A DNA stretch of 64,000 nucleotides from contig NZ_JAGIKZ010000004.1 of NCBI RefSeq assembly GCF_017874625.1, positions 62,001-126,000 of the forward strand. Direction: 5' to 3'. Numbering within the stretch: the stretch's first letter is position 1; each line of letters begins with the position of its first letter. The notes below the pieces were generated by a model. That model had not been told where the DNA came from. It searched no databases and saw only the letters and a list, made by a program, of their open reading frames with translations. This document shows, piece after piece, positions 16,167 to 26,644 of the stretch. The position numbers were made by a program, and so were the translations under genes. This stretch comes from Cytobacillus eiseniae. Its GTDB lineage: Bacteria; Bacillota; Bacilli; Bacillales; Cytobacillaceae.

Positions 16167-16844
16167 CTAGTATCCCCCTTCCAATCTAGTAATATTCGGT
16201 CTAAGATGCATTAACATTTGCAATCTATCAACGGTAATTTGATCTGAATCATTTATGTATGCACATTCCATTTCTCTTTTATCATCATCCTGATAATGAT
16301 CAGGTGCTCTCGTAATGCAATCACTAATCCGAATTTGAGATGGCTTCATCACAGACGCTGTTACAATCGCTTCTTTATCCCCATTGAAGCCAGCATGTGC
16401 AACGCCTCTTAGAACGCCCATAATATATATATTTCCGCCCGCAATAACAGTCCCTCCAGGGTTAACATCACCTACAAGCAGAAGATCCCCTGGTACTTGC
16501 AGAACTTGTCCTGAGCGAATAATTCGAGCAACCGGAACAACTTCATTTTCCTTTTTTATTTGCTCTGCTTCTTCTTTCGTTATCACATTGGAACTAATCG
16601 AATCAACAACAAGGTTTTTCTTTTGTCTCACTAGTTCTTTGATCTCTTCCTCCTGTTCAGTCGTTAAATAACGATTTCCTACCTGGACATGAACTGAGAG
16701 AAGGCGATCTTCACGAGATCTAGCACTATCAGAAAGTTTATGGTCTATTTCTTCCTTTAATTCTTCATAGGAACAGGAATCATCAAGATGTAATGTTAAC
16801 CCATCCTTCGTTCCTTTAATTGTTACATTTTGAGTCTTCTTCAT
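16167..16844 (-). CDS. minC: MinC, FtsZ assembly inhibitor
   Basis: MinC prevents FtsZ polymerisation where MinD carries it. The N-terminal domain (1-100) is divergent as usual. The C-terminal beta-helix domain (about 105-205) shows [21 protein letters not shown] and [17 protein letters not shown] (landmarks VGDVNPGG and [10 protein letters not shown]), which bind MinD and FtsZ. The length of 225 residues is typical. It follows mreD after a 200-base gap with a weak hairpin, and is translationally close to minD (one base between them). Confidence 0.96.
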   Translation of the reverse strand: MKKTQNVTIKGTKDGLTLHLDDSCSYEELKEEIDHKLSDSARSREDRLLSVHVQVGNRYLTTEQEEEIKELVRQKKNLVVDSISSNVITKEEAEQIKKENEVVPVARIIRSGQVLQVPGDLLLVGDVNPGGTVIAGGNIYIMGVLRGVAHAGFNGDKEAIVTASVMKPSQIRISDCITRAPDHYQDDDKREMECAYINDSDQITVDRLQMLMHLRPNITRLEGGY

Positions 16845-16865
16845 AGCAAGATGTTCACCTCATAA

Positions 16866-16886
16866 GAAAAAACGCTCAAGCGTTTT
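16866..16886 (-). terminator. Short hairpin with T tract between mreD and minC
   Basis: AAAACGCT pairs with AGCGTTTT and the minus-strand continuation is T-rich. It sits just before the minC start, so it may end the mre transcript partially or protect the min mRNA. Confidence 0.45.
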
Positions 16887-17053
16887 ATCTGAAGTCATGG
16901 TTAGAGGTTAGATAGAAGAAATGGCTATATATGTAGTCTTCTATCAATCCCTTTGTCCCTTAGCTTTATTTTACTACATTTCGACAGAAAGATTGAAAAA
17001 TCCTTCTTTACAAAAAATAAATTAGTCAAACATTCATAGCTTTACTTCAGTGA

Positions 17054-17569
17054 TTAGGAATCTAAACTTAATACTAATTTTTCAAAATGTTTTTTCAGTG
17101 GATAAACAACGATGACAATAAAAGCAAAATTCATGATCAATGTTGGCAATAAACGATCCGCACTAAAGATAGTAAAGGACATATTCGTCCGATTAATAAG
17201 TACATTCATTTCATATGCACCAAGCTCTAGCAGGGCAATCCCAACTATTGAAATCAGTACGGCAATGATCATATTATTTTGCAGAATTTTCATTAATCGA
17301 TAGCATATGTATGCTACTAAAGGAAATAACAGCAAATAAATTCCGATAATCTCCGTGTAGACGATATCAAATATTAAACCAAATAGAAATCCATAAAGAA
17401 CACCATAGTTCTTTGGACCGTAGATCGTTAAGAGGAGAATCACACTTATTAGAAAATGTGGGACAAGAATATAATTGCCAGCAAAGACAGTCGGTGGAAC
17501 AAATTCAACAAATAAACTTTCCATGATAAAAAAGAGTACAATAAGCGGGGGAAGAAGGAATTTTCTCAC
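17054..17569 (-). CDS. mreD: MreD, rod-shape membrane protein
   Basis: MreD is an integral membrane part of the elongasome that works with MreB, MreC and RodA. The 171 residues hold five to six hydrophobic segments (for example PPLIVLFFIMESLFV, FLISVILLLTIYG and LLLFPLVAYICY). The gene overlaps the end of mreC by 4 bases, which indicates translational coupling, and completes the mreBCD unit. Hydrophobic segments and position support the call more than specific residues. Confidence 0.93.
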   Translation of the reverse strand: MRKFLLPPLIVLFFIMESLFVEFVPPTVFAGNYILVPHFLISVILLLTIYGPKNYGVLYGFLFGLIFDIVYTEIIGIYLLLFPLVAYICYRLMKILQNNMIIAVLISIVGIALLELGAYEMNVLINRTNMSFTIFSADRLLPTLIMNFAFIVIVVYPLKKHFEKLVLSLDS

Positions 17570-18450
17570 AGTTCCTCCTCCTGATCATCAATCATATCTT
17601 GTAACTCTGGTTGTATAGAGCTTCTTTTCACAACCATTACATGCTCAATATCATGAAATTTTGCTCCTGGTTCAACATATGCGGTTTGGGTAAGGCCATA
17701 TTCAGCAGGAACGACCTCTACTACCTTGCCAATAAGCAAACCTTTAGGGAATACCCCGCCTTTTCCTGAACTAATAACCGTTTGATCCTTTTCAACCTTT
17801 ACATCAGATGGAATGCGTTTCATCATTAAGAGGCCTTTTTCATTATCATAGCCTTCAATAAAACCAAAAACACTTTCATTTTCTGACTGAATTTCTGCTG
17901 ATATTCGATTCGTCGGGTCCATGGAGCTTAATAGCTGAACCGTTGAAGTAAATGGGTTACTATTTTTCACTTTTCCAATTAACCCATTTGCTGTAATTAC
18001 AGGCATATTATTTACAATCCCATTATTCGTTCCTTTATTAATAATGAGCAATTCTGTCCACTTATCAGGATTCCTCCCAATAACGGTTGCCTGTTTCGGT
18101 TCAAATGCGCTTAGTGCATCCTTTTTATCAAGAATTTCACGAAGTTCTGTATTATCCTTCTTTACCATTTGCAATTCTGATTCTAGACGTGCAAGCTCGT
18201 CCAGTCTAGATTTCAACTCTTTATTTTCTGTGTATGTATTTTGCAAGTCTTTCAGATTTCCAAAAAAACCTACAATATAATGCGTGGGTCTCGAAACAGC
18301 TGTCTGTACCCATCCTGTTGTATCTTTAATAAATTGCTCTGGCCAAGTCAATTTAGAACGCCCACTTAAAGAAAAACCAATCAATGCCACGAGAATAATG
18401 ATACTGACAAGCAAAATAATCAGGCGTTTATTCAAAAAGAATTGTGGCAT
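17566..18450 (-). CDS. mreC: MreC, elongasome scaffold protein
   Basis: MreC spans the membrane once (residues 8-28, LIILLVSIIILVALIGFSL) and extends outside, where it links MreB filaments to cell-wall synthases. Residues 65-112 form a coiled coil (ENKELKSRLDELARLESEL). The beta-barrel pair follows, with PVITANGLIGKV and VISSGKGGVFPKGLLIGKV. The length of 294 residues is typical. It lies between mreB and mreD, with 137 bases after mreB and an overlap with mreD. The C-terminal acidic tail DDQEEEL is short. Confidence 0.96.
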   Translation of the reverse strand: MPQFFLNKRLIILLVSIIILVALIGFSLSGRSKLTWPEQFIKDTTGWVQTAVSRPTHYIVGFFGNLKDLQNTYTENKELKSRLDELARLESELQMVKKDNTELREILDKKDALSAFEPKQATVIGRNPDKWTELLIINKGTNNGIVNNMPVITANGLIGKVKNSNPFTSTVQLLSSMDPTNRISAEIQSENESVFGFIEGYDNEKGLLMMKRIPSDVKVEKDQTVISSGKGGVFPKGLLIGKVVEVVPAEYGLTQTAYVEPGAKFHDIEHVMVVKRSSIQPELQDMIDDQEEEL

Positions 18451-18587
18451 TTCTTACACCTCGATTCTAAATGTTAAATGGAGGTTAGATGTTAAAATGA
18501 GAAGAAATCAGCATACTCACCGATTTCTTCAAATAAACCGTATACCCCATAACACAAACTCAAAATTTTAATGATCGATTCACTAGA

Positions 18588-19646
<1,059 letters not shown>

Positions 19647-19749
19647 TTATTTAATAGTAATTTTAACCGCTCATTATACATTTTTTTAAATTTTTAATGT
19701 CAAAAAGCATAAACATTATTATAGCTTATCAGCTATTAAAACAAAAGGA

Positions 19750-20439
19750 TTATAAATAACCTTTTTCCTTCAAACTCACATATTTATTATCCCCGATAAT
19801 GAGATGATCGAGTACTTCAATGCCAATAATTTTCCCACATTCTACGAGACGCTTTGTCACTTCGATGTCCTCTTTGCTCGGTGATGGATCCCCTGAAGGA
19901 TGGTTATGAAGGCAAATAATGGAAGCTGCTGATCTTCTGAAAGCTTCTTTGTACACCTCCCTTGGGTGTACGATTGAGGCATTTAAGCTCCCGATAAAAA
20001 TTGTTTGTTTGTGAATCACTTGGTTTTTCGTGTTTAAGTACAGGCAAATGAAGTGTTCTTGTGAAAGGAATCGCATTTCATGCATCATATATTTTGCTCC
20101 ATCCTCTGGGGAACGAATGACATATCGCTCATCAAAGGATAAATTGGCAATTCTTCTGCCAATTTCAACTGCTGCTAGCAATTGAATCGCTTTTGCCTTC
20201 CCAATTCCTTTAATAGATGTGATTTCATCTAATGATGCATCTTTCAATAATCGGAGACCTTCAAAATGTGTAATGAGCCGGTTGGCTAATTGCAGAACAG
20301 ATTCATCTTTTGTTCCTGTCCGAAGTAGAATCGCAATGAGTTCATGAGTAGACAAACTTTGTGGACCATTTTGGATAAAGCGCTCGCGTGGGCGCTCATC
20401 CTGTGGGAAATCCCTAATCATTAAAGATTCCTTTTGCAT
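19750..20439 (-). CDS. radC: RadC/YsxA-family JAB-domain protein
   Basis: An N-terminal helix-hairpin-helix region (ITSIKGIGKAKAIQLLAAVE) precedes a JAB/MPN metal-binding domain with the motif HNHPSGDPSPSKED. The JAMM-type ligands suggest a metallopeptidase or nuclease-associated fold. Despite the name, a role in DNA repair has not been confirmed for the family. The length of 229 residues is normal. It sits between maf and mreB, the conserved order, 51 bases after maf. A second Met at codon 7 also has a good ribosome site (AAAGGAA), so the start is slightly uncertain. Confidence 0.95.
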   Translation of the reverse strand: MQKESLMIRDFPQDERPRERFIQNGPQSLSTHELIAILLRTGTKDESVLQLANRLITHFEGLRLLKDASLDEITSIKGIGKAKAIQLLAAVEIGRRIANLSFDERYVIRSPEDGAKYMMHEMRFLSQEHFICLYLNTKNQVIHKQTIFIGSLNASIVHPREVYKEAFRRSAASIICLHNHPSGDPSPSKEDIEVTKRLVECGKIIGIEVLDHLIIGDNKYVSLKEKGYL

Positions 20440-20490
20440 AAATATTTCTCCTCCCTTTATACGGTGTAAGGGAGTGAAGATGAAAAAATA

Positions 20491-21063
20491 TTATCCAGGA
20501 AAGTAAAACCCCGCATTCCTTAATTCTCGAACAGTTCTTGAAACAGGCAAACCGACAATCGAAAAGTAGTCTCCTTTAATTTCTTTGACAAGGACACTGC
20601 CGAAACCTTGAATGCCGTATGAACCTGCTTTATCAAACGGCTCACCGGTGTGAATGTAAGCATGAATCTCTTCATCTGACAGCTCCCAAAACACCACATT
20701 TGTTTTTACATTAAAAGTCTTTTCTTTTCCTTGAGCAATAATCGATACACCTGTGTAAACCGAATGCTCTTTTCCTGATAGCGCCTTAAGCATCGTAAAT
20801 GCATCTGCTTTGTCAAGGGGTTTTCCTAATACAGTCCCATCAAGAACAACGACAGTATCTGCGCCAATCACAAACGAAGCTGCATTGTCCTTGCTAACTG
20901 CTCTAGCTTTTCTTCTGCTCAGCTCCATAACTATTTCCCCTGGTGTTAGTGCTGGATCAAAGCTTTCATCAACATCACTGCTGGAAACTTCAAATGTTAA
21001 TTGAAGGTTTTCAAGAAGTTCTTTTCGTCGTGGAGAAGAAGAGGCCAAAATGAGGTTTTGCAT
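20491..21063 (-). CDS. maf: Maf, nucleotide pyrophosphatase and septum-linked protein
   Basis: Maf hydrolyses non-canonical or dTTP/UTP-type nucleotides and can block septation when overproduced. The N-terminal LASSSPRRKELLE is the family signature, followed by VIGADTVVVLDG with the catalytic Asp and GSYGIQGFGSVLV. The length of 190 residues is standard. It lies between spoIIB and radC as in B. subtilis. The motif pattern fits the YhdE-like dTTP/UTP branch. A 217-base gap with a hairpin separates it from spoIIB. Confidence 0.96.
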   Translation of the reverse strand: MQNLILASSSPRRKELLENLQLTFEVSSSDVDESFDPALTPGEIVMELSRRKARAVSKDNAASFVIGADTVVVLDGTVLGKPLDKADAFTMLKALSGKEHSVYTGVSIIAQGKEKTFNVKTNVVFWELSDEEIHAYIHTGEPFDKAGSYGIQGFGSVLVKEIKGDYFSIVGLPVSRTVRELRNAGFYFPG

Positions 21064-21199
21064 TTCATCACCTTACCTTACTTTTTTGTATTTCGGGAGA
21101 TACACTTTCATCGTACCAAAAATTAATCGGACAAACAATTTTTAGTCGATTAAATTCGCTAATTTTCTTATCCATTTTAATAGATTTAAAATAGACAAA

Positions 21200-21228
21200 G
21201 AGCCTGTCGAGAAATATCGAACAGACTC
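21200..21228 (-). terminator. Terminator after spoIIB
   Basis: On the minus strand GAGTCTGTTCGA pairs imperfectly with TCGACAGGCTC (one mismatch, one bulge), followed by TTTGTCTATTTTAA. Confidence 0.55.
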
Positions 21229-21280
21229 CATTATTTTGTATTATTTCCTAGAAAATATTCGAATCGAAGCAATCATCGTT

Positions 21281-22342
21281 TTATAACGATTGATAAATTG
21301 CAAGGAAACTTAGTAAACGCTGCTGTAGCTTCATTGCAGTTGCTTGATCAGGGGATTGCTTCAATGCATTTACTTGTTGGATCGCTTGATCTACTTCCGC
21401 TTTCAATTGAATGATTTCCTCTATTTGTAGCTTGCTATTTTCTATTCCTGATAATTCAGCACTGTTTTTTTCAATATTTTCAAATGTCGGTGCTGAAATG
21501 GACATTGCTACTTGTGCCTCGGAAACGGCAGTTGTCAATGATTGATATAACTTTTGTATGGATTCCATTACTTTTTTTTCTTCAGGCTGGAGTCCATCTA
21601 ATGACTTGGAATCAAAGGAAATCGGCTTAGCAAAAACCTCTAAACCTTGACTCTTAAGTTTCTCACCTATTTCTTTCGCATATTCAATACGATCAGCAAC
21701 ACTTAAATACAAAATGAATTGACCATTGCTTTCTATTACTTGAGCAGGTGCACCTAATTGAATGGTCGTTTCTTTCATCCCCTCAGCTGATTCCTTAGTT
21801 GAAAACACTCCTCCCTGAACAATAAAGGTCGATAATGCTTCAAGAGTGAGCGTTTCTTCCCCATCCGTTTGATTAACAGGTTCCTCGACTACCGGATCCG
21901 CCACGACAGGCAGCTCATTTTCTACAGGATTTTCAGTTGTCACAAGCTTCAGCAAAAGTAATCCAAAGCTTGTCCCTAATAAAATCGCAAAAAAAACGGT
22001 TATAAACACAGATGTAAGCATTCCATTCCGGTTCTTCCTTTTAAAGTTTACACTCAGTGCTCCAAATGTTTTCGTTTCTTTTTTTTTCGATGGTTTTGCT
22101 ATTTTGTATTCTTCTATTTCTATTTCTTCATCAGTGGAATCATCAGGTAATATCCAATCAAAGTTTTCATCATCCCCTACTTCTTTTGTAGCGGCAGTTT
22201 CATTAGTAGAGATGTAACGATCATTATTTGCTTCGAAGCGATCTACTTCTATTTCTTTTTCCTTCGCTTTCGTTTCTTGATAAGTTTGATTTGTGCCATT
22301 TATTTTGATTGTAATTGTTTTTCCTTTGTTCTGCCTGTCCAC
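21281..22342 (-). CDS. spoIIB: SpoIIB, SPOR-domain sporulation septum protein
   Basis: SpoIIB localises to the asymmetric septum and helps with its thinning during engulfment. The 353-residue protein has an acidic cytoplasmic N-terminus (about 1-120), one membrane segment (about 130-155, LTSVFITVFFAILLG) and an extracytoplasmic SPOR-like region (about 185-250, TFIVQGGVFSTKESAEG) that should bind denuded peptidoglycan. The GTG at 22342 is chosen because GGGGAGG lies 7 bases upstream and the first residues resemble the B. subtilis start; an ATG 15 codons earlier lacks a ribosome site. It lies between the pilus locus and maf, the same place as in B. subtilis next to comC. Confidence 0.88.
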   Translation of the reverse strand: MDRQNKGKTITIKINGTNQTYQETKAKEKEIEVDRFEANNDRYISTNETAATKEVGDDENFDWILPDDSTDEEIEIEEYKIAKPSKKKETKTFGALSVNFKRKNRNGMLTSVFITVFFAILLGTSFGLLLLKLVTTENPVENELPVVADPVVEEPVNQTDGEETLTLEALSTFIVQGGVFSTKESAEGMKETTIQLGAPAQVIESNGQFILYLSVADRIEYAKEIGEKLKSQGLEVFAKPISFDSKSLDGLQPEEKKVMESIQKLYQSLTTAVSEAQVAMSISAPTFENIEKNSAELSGIENSKLQIEEIIQLKAEVDQAIQQVNALKQSPDQATAMKLQQRLLSFLAIYQSL

Positions 22343-22401
22343 TAAATATCCTCCCCTCTTCTCTATCGATTGCTGATTTTGTTCCATCCTATCATAACGA
22401 C

Positions 22402-22436
22402 AAAAAAAAATAACAAGACTTTTGTCGTCTTGTTAT
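22402..22436 (-). terminator. Strong terminator of the type IV pilus operon
   Basis: ATAACAAGAC and GTCTTGTTAT form a perfect 10-bp stem around a 7-base loop, followed on the minus strand by nine T residues. It lies just after the last pilin gene and separates the pilus transcript from spoIIB. Confidence 0.92.
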
Positions 22437-22457
22437 GCGGGATTTTCGTCAAATTTT

Positions 22458-22910
22458 TTATTCGTTCTTTGTTAAATGATCCGTCGTTAGTTCGTTAAAT
22501 GGGATTGGTTTTTGAATGCCATCAATCGAGCAAAGACTTCGCTTATCCGCAATTAAACAAACTGCATTTACATTAGTACCTTTGACAGTAACATAAGTGT
22601 TTTCTGATGCAGGTAAATAACTGCTCGTATCAGGATCCTTAAATGGTTCGATAAATTGATATTCAACTAAAGTCTTATATGTTATTTTTTCAGGTAATGG
22701 ATTGCCGCTTGTCACTTCTTGTCTAATATAAAAAGATGCTGCTTCCTTCATTGCAATTGCATTACCAATGAATGCCCGATCTTTCATCGTTTGAATCACA
22801 TTTGTAACTGCAATAATCGCAATCATTGCGATTACACCTAGAATAACGATAACAGCTAATAATTCTATTAATGTAAGTCCTCGTTCATTTAGGCTAGCTT
22901 TCCTAATCAT
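22458..22910 (-). CDS. Type IV prepilin, last gene of the pilus operon
   Basis: The N-terminus NERGLTLIELLAVIVILG is a class III signal: PilD cleaves after Gly, the mature protein starts with Leu (to be methylated), and Glu5 is present. The hydrophobic helix runs about 11-33. The globular part (about 40-150) has two cysteines (VCLIADKRSLCS) that could form a small disulfide loop. The length of 150 residues fits a pilin or pseudopilin. It is 26 bases after pilO and is followed by the operon terminator. It may be a minor subunit; the more abundant pilin is probably the one beside pilC. Confidence 0.88.
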   Translation of the reverse strand: MIRKASLNERGLTLIELLAVIVILGVIAMIAIIAVTNVIQTMKDRAFIGNAIAMKEAASFYIRQEVTSGNPLPEKITYKTLVEYQFIEPFKDPDTSSYLPASENTYVTVKGTNVNAVCLIADKRSLCSIDGIQKPIPFNELTTDHLTKNE

Positions 22911-22936
22911 AGACTAGGCCTCATTTCATCCATCTA

Positions 22937-23689
22937 TTATGGCTGATCCTGCTCCTCATCTTCCACATCATCAGCAAAAGTACTGAGCGGATTTCTCTTA
23001 TTAGAAGCTTTAGGTGAGTCTAATGGCGGAATTTCATCTTGTAAATCTTCCAACTTAGGAAAATAATAGGCAGCCAATTTTACTTCAAATTCTACTAATT
23101 TCTTATCCTGTTCGACGGAGTAAACTTCATCAAAGCCCGAATATTTTAATTCATCTACCTTGACGATTCTCTTTAACTCCTTCAAGCTCGAAAGGAACTT
23201 CTCTAATTCAAAATAGGTTTTAGCTTCCCCATTCAATGCGATTGTTACCTTCTTTATGCCATTCGGTAAAACCTCTTCATTCATTGATCCAGATTCTTCG
23301 TCTGATTCATCCGTTTCCTGCTCACTTTTTTCTGTGAATTTAACCTCTTCATCTTTCTGTGATCCGTTAAGTTTCACCTCGAAAATATTCGTATCAGAAA
23401 TGACCTCAGCTTTTTCTATATCAAGCAATAATTGGTCTAGCAGACGTTTTACAGGTACTTCTTTTTGAAGTTCCATCGAACTTACGATTACTTGTTCATT
23501 GGCCTGCCTTAAAGAGTTTTCTATAATAGTCAATTCTTGATTGGCCATATTCAGCTCTATTTTCTTTTGATCAAGCTTATCAACAACAGGCTGTATGAAC
23601 AAATAATAGGCACCTGCAAAAAGAACTCCAATTAAAAGAATCGTTAGCACAATGATACTTATTTGTTTTTTTGAGAATTGGAGATTCAT
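22937..23689 (-). CDS. pilO: PilO-like pilus assembly protein
   Basis: PilO is a bitopic membrane protein that pairs with PilN and links PilM to the pilus machine. One membrane segment (about 9-30, ISIIVLTILLIGVLFAGAYYL) is followed by a coiled coil (about 38-75) and a ferredoxin-like domain (about 140-225, KKVTIALNGEAKTYFELEKFL). An acidic, low-complexity insert (EQETDESDEESGSMNEE) lies between. The length of 250 residues is in range. The start overlaps pilN by 4 bases. There is no PilP or PilQ, as expected in a single-membrane bacterium. Confidence 0.85.
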   Translation of the reverse strand: MNLQFSKKQISIIVLTILLIGVLFAGAYYLFIQPVVDKLDQKKIELNMANQELTIIENSLRQANEQVIVSSMELQKEVPVKRLLDQLLLDIEKAEVISDTNIFEVKLNGSQKDEEVKFTEKSEQETDESDEESGSMNEEVLPNGIKKVTIALNGEAKTYFELEKFLSSLKELKRIVKVDELKYSGFDEVYSVEQDKKLVEFEVKLAAYYFPKLEDLQDEIPPLDSPKASNKRNPLSTFADDVEDEEQDQP

Positions 23690-24348
23690 GGAGATTTGCT
23701 CCCTTCCTCATCTTGACTTGTGCTAGTCTCTTTCTCATCATCTTCTAATTTATCATTATTGATCTTTTTTAATAAAGGCATATCAATAATTAGCTCATAT
23801 TGAGCAACATAACGAGGAACAATATTTTCATCTCCCTCGCTACTCTCTTGATCTTTATCCATTGAAATTGCTGTTGATTTTGCTTCGCTAATCACTGCAT
23901 CTTCAATCCATTCTAAAGACATTAATGCGTGCAGATAATAGGCAGCCTCACTTTTCGTATCAAATTGGACAATCTGGTTAATCTTATTTTCTTCGTCCAT
24001 CTCAAACTCGATGACAAAGCCACGCTCTGGCAGCAATTTTGTGATTTCCTGTAAAGCAAAAATGAGATTGACTGGCTGCTCATTTGCCCATCTTATTGCA
24101 TTTTCAAGATCCTTTACAGATGTTGAATTCTCAAACGTATTCAATTTTTTCCGCTGTGCTTCAAGAATGATATTTGTTTGTGTAATTTGATTTTCTAAAC
24201 TCGATAACTCTTGATTTTTATTTTGCAGAAATAAATAAAAGATGGTCGCTCCTAATAGCAAAAGAAAGATGGCACATCCAATGATGATTAATGAGAGTTT
24301 CGATTTTTTTTCTTTTTGGGGGAGTAGGTTTATATCAACAAGCATCAT
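23686..24348 (-). CDS. pilN: PilN-like pilus assembly protein
   Basis: The protein starts MMLVDINLLPQKEKK; the INLLP motif is the peptide that PilN proteins insert into PilM. A single membrane segment (about 18-43, LSLIIIGCAIFLLLLGATIF) and a coiled coil (about 44-75) follow, then an alpha/beta domain to about 180. The C-terminal tail is acidic and Ser-rich. The length of 220 residues is usual. The start codon overlaps the pilM stop (TAATG) and its end overlaps pilO, so pilM, pilN and pilO are tightly coupled. Confidence 0.9.
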   Translation of the reverse strand: MMLVDINLLPQKEKKSKLSLIIIGCAIFLLLLGATIFYLFLQNKNQELSSLENQITQTNIILEAQRKKLNTFENSTSVKDLENAIRWANEQPVNLIFALQEITKLLPERGFVIEFEMDEENKINQIVQFDTKSEAAYYLHALMSLEWIEDAVISEAKSTAISMDKDQESSEGDENIVPRYVAQYELIIDMPLLKKINNDKLEDDEKETSTSQDEEGSKSP

Positions 24349-25346
24349 TACACCTCTTTTAAACCTAGTCCAAAATTGAGATGGAAAGAAGACAGGTTAT
24401 GAATTTCGCCGTTCATTTGAAGAGTACGATTGTCTAGTTGAGTGACTGGAACTTCCATACTCTCCTTCATTTCAGTATAGATATCAGTGAGCCAAGGATG
24501 ATCCCCATCTAGAAAAACTTTTGTAATTTGCTGTTTTCCTTGTTTAATCGAGTATCGATAAAAATTCATGACTTTATCAATTTCCGAATAAATGTCCTTC
24601 AACGAATTTAACACTTCAATCCGTTCACCAGAATAGGCAAGTAATTGACCCGAATTACGCTCATTTTTTGTTATGATCCAATCTGTCGGGTCGATATCCA
24701 TAACTAAATGCCGCATAAATACTGGCTGATGATTCTCAAAAATACTTACATTCACAGTTGTTAAATCAAATTGAATCATCATTAGGCTATCCGTTATATG
24801 ACTTGAATTTAATTTATGAAATAAGCGATAAAGTGCTAATGAGGAAACATCTGCGGCTACTGGTCTTAATTTCACTTCCTCCAAAACGGAAGTATAATCT
24901 GTCACAATATCCTCTGGTGCTGCAAATAAAATGATTTCCATTTCATTGCTATTATTTTGTTCTAATAGATGAAAGTCAAATACAGGATCTTCGAAAGGCA
25001 AATGAATGCTTGAACCTAATTCCATAAACAAATAACCTTTAATTTCGTCCTCTTCCAACTCAGCAGGTACTTTTATTCTTCTTAATACGATATACGGATC
25101 AGGCACAAGAAAGGAGACCATACGATTCTTAAGTTTCCAATCAGAAACACATTCTTCAAGGATCATTATAAGCGTTTCATGATCGACTATTTTCCCTTCC
25201 TTAATAATACCTGATGGTAAAAATCGTTCTTCACACCTATGAATTTGAATCCCATCCGAGTTCTTGAACTCTGTGAAACGAATAACATGGTCTTTGATTA
25301 TTAAATTAATTGCGCGTTGCTTTCCAAGCTGTAAACGAAAGGCCAT
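24348..25346 (-). CDS. pilM: PilM-like actin-fold pilus assembly ATPase
   Basis: PilM is a cytoplasmic, FtsA-like protein that docks on the PilN tail and connects the inner platform to the ATPases. The 332 residues show the type IV pilus PilM pattern: AINLIIKDHVIRFTEF at the start, an early VSFLVPDPYIVLRRIKVP, and PVAADVSSLALYRLF in the middle. Phosphate motifs are weaker than in Gram-negative PilM. It lies 13 bases after pilD and overlaps pilN. It has no membrane segment. Confidence 0.87.
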   Translation of the reverse strand: MAFRLQLGKQRAINLIIKDHVIRFTEFKNSDGIQIHRCEERFLPSGIIKEGKIVDHETLIMILEECVSDWKLKNRMVSFLVPDPYIVLRRIKVPAELEEDEIKGYLFMELGSSIHLPFEDPVFDFHLLEQNNSNEMEIILFAAPEDIVTDYTSVLEEVKLRPVAADVSSLALYRLFHKLNSSHITDSLMMIQFDLTTVNVSIFENHQPVFMRHLVMDIDPTDWIITKNERNSGQLLAYSGERIEVLNSLKDIYSEIDKVMNFYRYSIKQGKQQITKVFLDGDHPWLTDIYTEMKESMEVPVTQLDNRTLQMNGEIHNLSSFHLNFGLGLKEV

Positions 25347-25358
25347 TCTGAAAACTCC

Positions 25359-26108
25359 TTAAATAAATGAATAGAGATACCATTGCAGGATTACATCACC
25401 AAAAAAATAAGCAACAATTGTACCAATAGCAATATATGGCCCAAACGGGATTGGCTTGCCCTTCTTCACCTTGCCAAGTAACATGCCAACTAAACCAAAT
25501 AGGGCACCGAATAAAGTCGCCAAGAAAAACGACAGCAATACAAGTTTGACCCCTAAAGCAAAACCAATTACTGCAAAAAGCTTAATATCCCCGCCACCCA
25601 TTCCACCTTTACTAATGATGGCAATAAATAAGAGGAGAATAAAACCAACAGCTGCACCAGCTGCTGAATCCCACCATGGGCTTAGTGGCAAAAATATTCT
25701 TTCTACTAAAAAGAGGCCCGTAAAAACTAGCAGTACTTTATCTGGAATAAGCATGTACGAAAAATCTGATACAAAGATAATGACCAATAATGAAATAAGC
25801 GTCCAAGCAATAATGAGCTCATAGCTCCATCCGATAATTAACGGTGCTGCTGCAAATAATAGGCCGGTCACAAGTTCCATCACCGGATATAGTGGAGAAA
25901 CCGGCGCTTTACAGCGCCGGCATTTTCCACCTTGTATTAAATAGGATACGACTGGAATTAATTCAAGCGGCCCTAATATGTGATTGCATTTTGGGCAATG
26001 GGACCGCGGTTTGACGATTGATTCTTTCATCGGGACGCGTAGGCCGACGACGTTGTAGAAGGAGCCAAAGATTAGTCCATAAATAAAGGTTATTACATTA
26101 ATTATCAT
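25359..26108 (-). CDS. comC: Prepilin peptidase PilD/ComC
   Basis: This polytopic aspartic protease removes class III signal peptides and methylates the new N-terminus. Two CxxC pairs (CPKCNH and CRRCKA, about residues 38-75) bind zinc. The catalytic aspartates lie in SDFSYMLIPD and GGGDIKLF. About seven hydrophobic segments fill the rest of its 249 residues. It occupies the same place, between folC and spoIIB, as comC of B. subtilis, which processes ComG pseudopilins. Here it is embedded in a pilus operon and probably serves both the pilus and DNA uptake. The start overlaps the pilin stop (TAATG). Confidence 0.95.
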   Translation of the reverse strand: MIINVITFIYGLIFGSFYNVVGLRVPMKESIVKPRSHCPKCNHILGPLELIPVVSYLIQGGKCRRCKAPVSPLYPVMELVTGLLFAAAPLIIGWSYELIIAWTLISLLVIIFVSDFSYMLIPDKVLLVFTGLFLVERIFLPLSPWWDSAAGAAVGFILLLFIAIISKGGMGGGDIKLFAVIGFALGVKLVLLSFFLATLFGALFGLVGMLLGKVKKGKPIPFGPYIAIGTIVAYFFGDVILQWYLYSFI

Positions 26109-26542
26109 TATTTAATTTCAATATTCTCATTTTTATTAATGTTATCAAGAGTTGCCTCTTTAAATGTCATTGTTTTTTTACCAGCTTTAGCTGATCCAGT
26201 TAGTGCAAATACTGTTTCTTTTCCATCTGCAGGCAATGTAACTTCTACTGTATACTCTTCTTTAAATGAAGAACCCTCCATATACTGTTGCAATACAGCT
26301 TTAGTTAATGTATCAGATGTTTCATCTTCATCAATTCCAGTAGAAGACACATGCAACTTAGCAGCATTCAGAATCTGAATCGCATCAGCTCTCACAGCAT
26401 CTTCCTTCGACTTCTGAATAATCCCACCAATACTCGGAATCGCAATCGCAGCGATAATTCCTAAAATAACAATAACAGCTAGTAATTCAATTAATGTTAG
26501 ACCTTTTTCATTTTTAAGTTTTTTTCCTAATTTCTGTAACAT
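26108..26542 (-). CDS. Type IV prepilin, probable major pilin
   Basis: The leader KNEKGLTLIELLAVIVILG is a class III signal with cleavage after Gly and Glu5 in the mature protein. The helix continues as IIAAIAIPSIGGII, which is typical of major pilins. The globular domain (about 50-144) is Lys/Glu/Thr-rich with no cysteine. The length of 144 residues is standard. A 100-base gap after pilC, a strong ribosome site (AAGGAGAG) and an A/T-rich upstream stretch suggest extra expression from its own promoter, as needed for a fibre subunit. Which of the two operon pilins is major is inferred. Confidence 0.88.
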   Translation of the reverse strand: MLQKLGKKLKNEKGLTLIELLAVIVILGIIAAIAIPSIGGIIQKSKEDAVRADAIQILNAAKLHVSSTGIDEDETSDTLTKAVLQQYMEGSSFKEEYTVEVTLPADGKETVFALTGSAKAGKKTMTFKEATLDNINKNENIEIK

Positions 26543-26644
26543 TTTATTTCTCTCCTTTTGTTTATTTGTGATTTTTTACCTAGTTCTAATTATACAAGAT
26601 TATTAAAATAGTAAAAGACAAAATTGTTAATATTTTGCAAATTA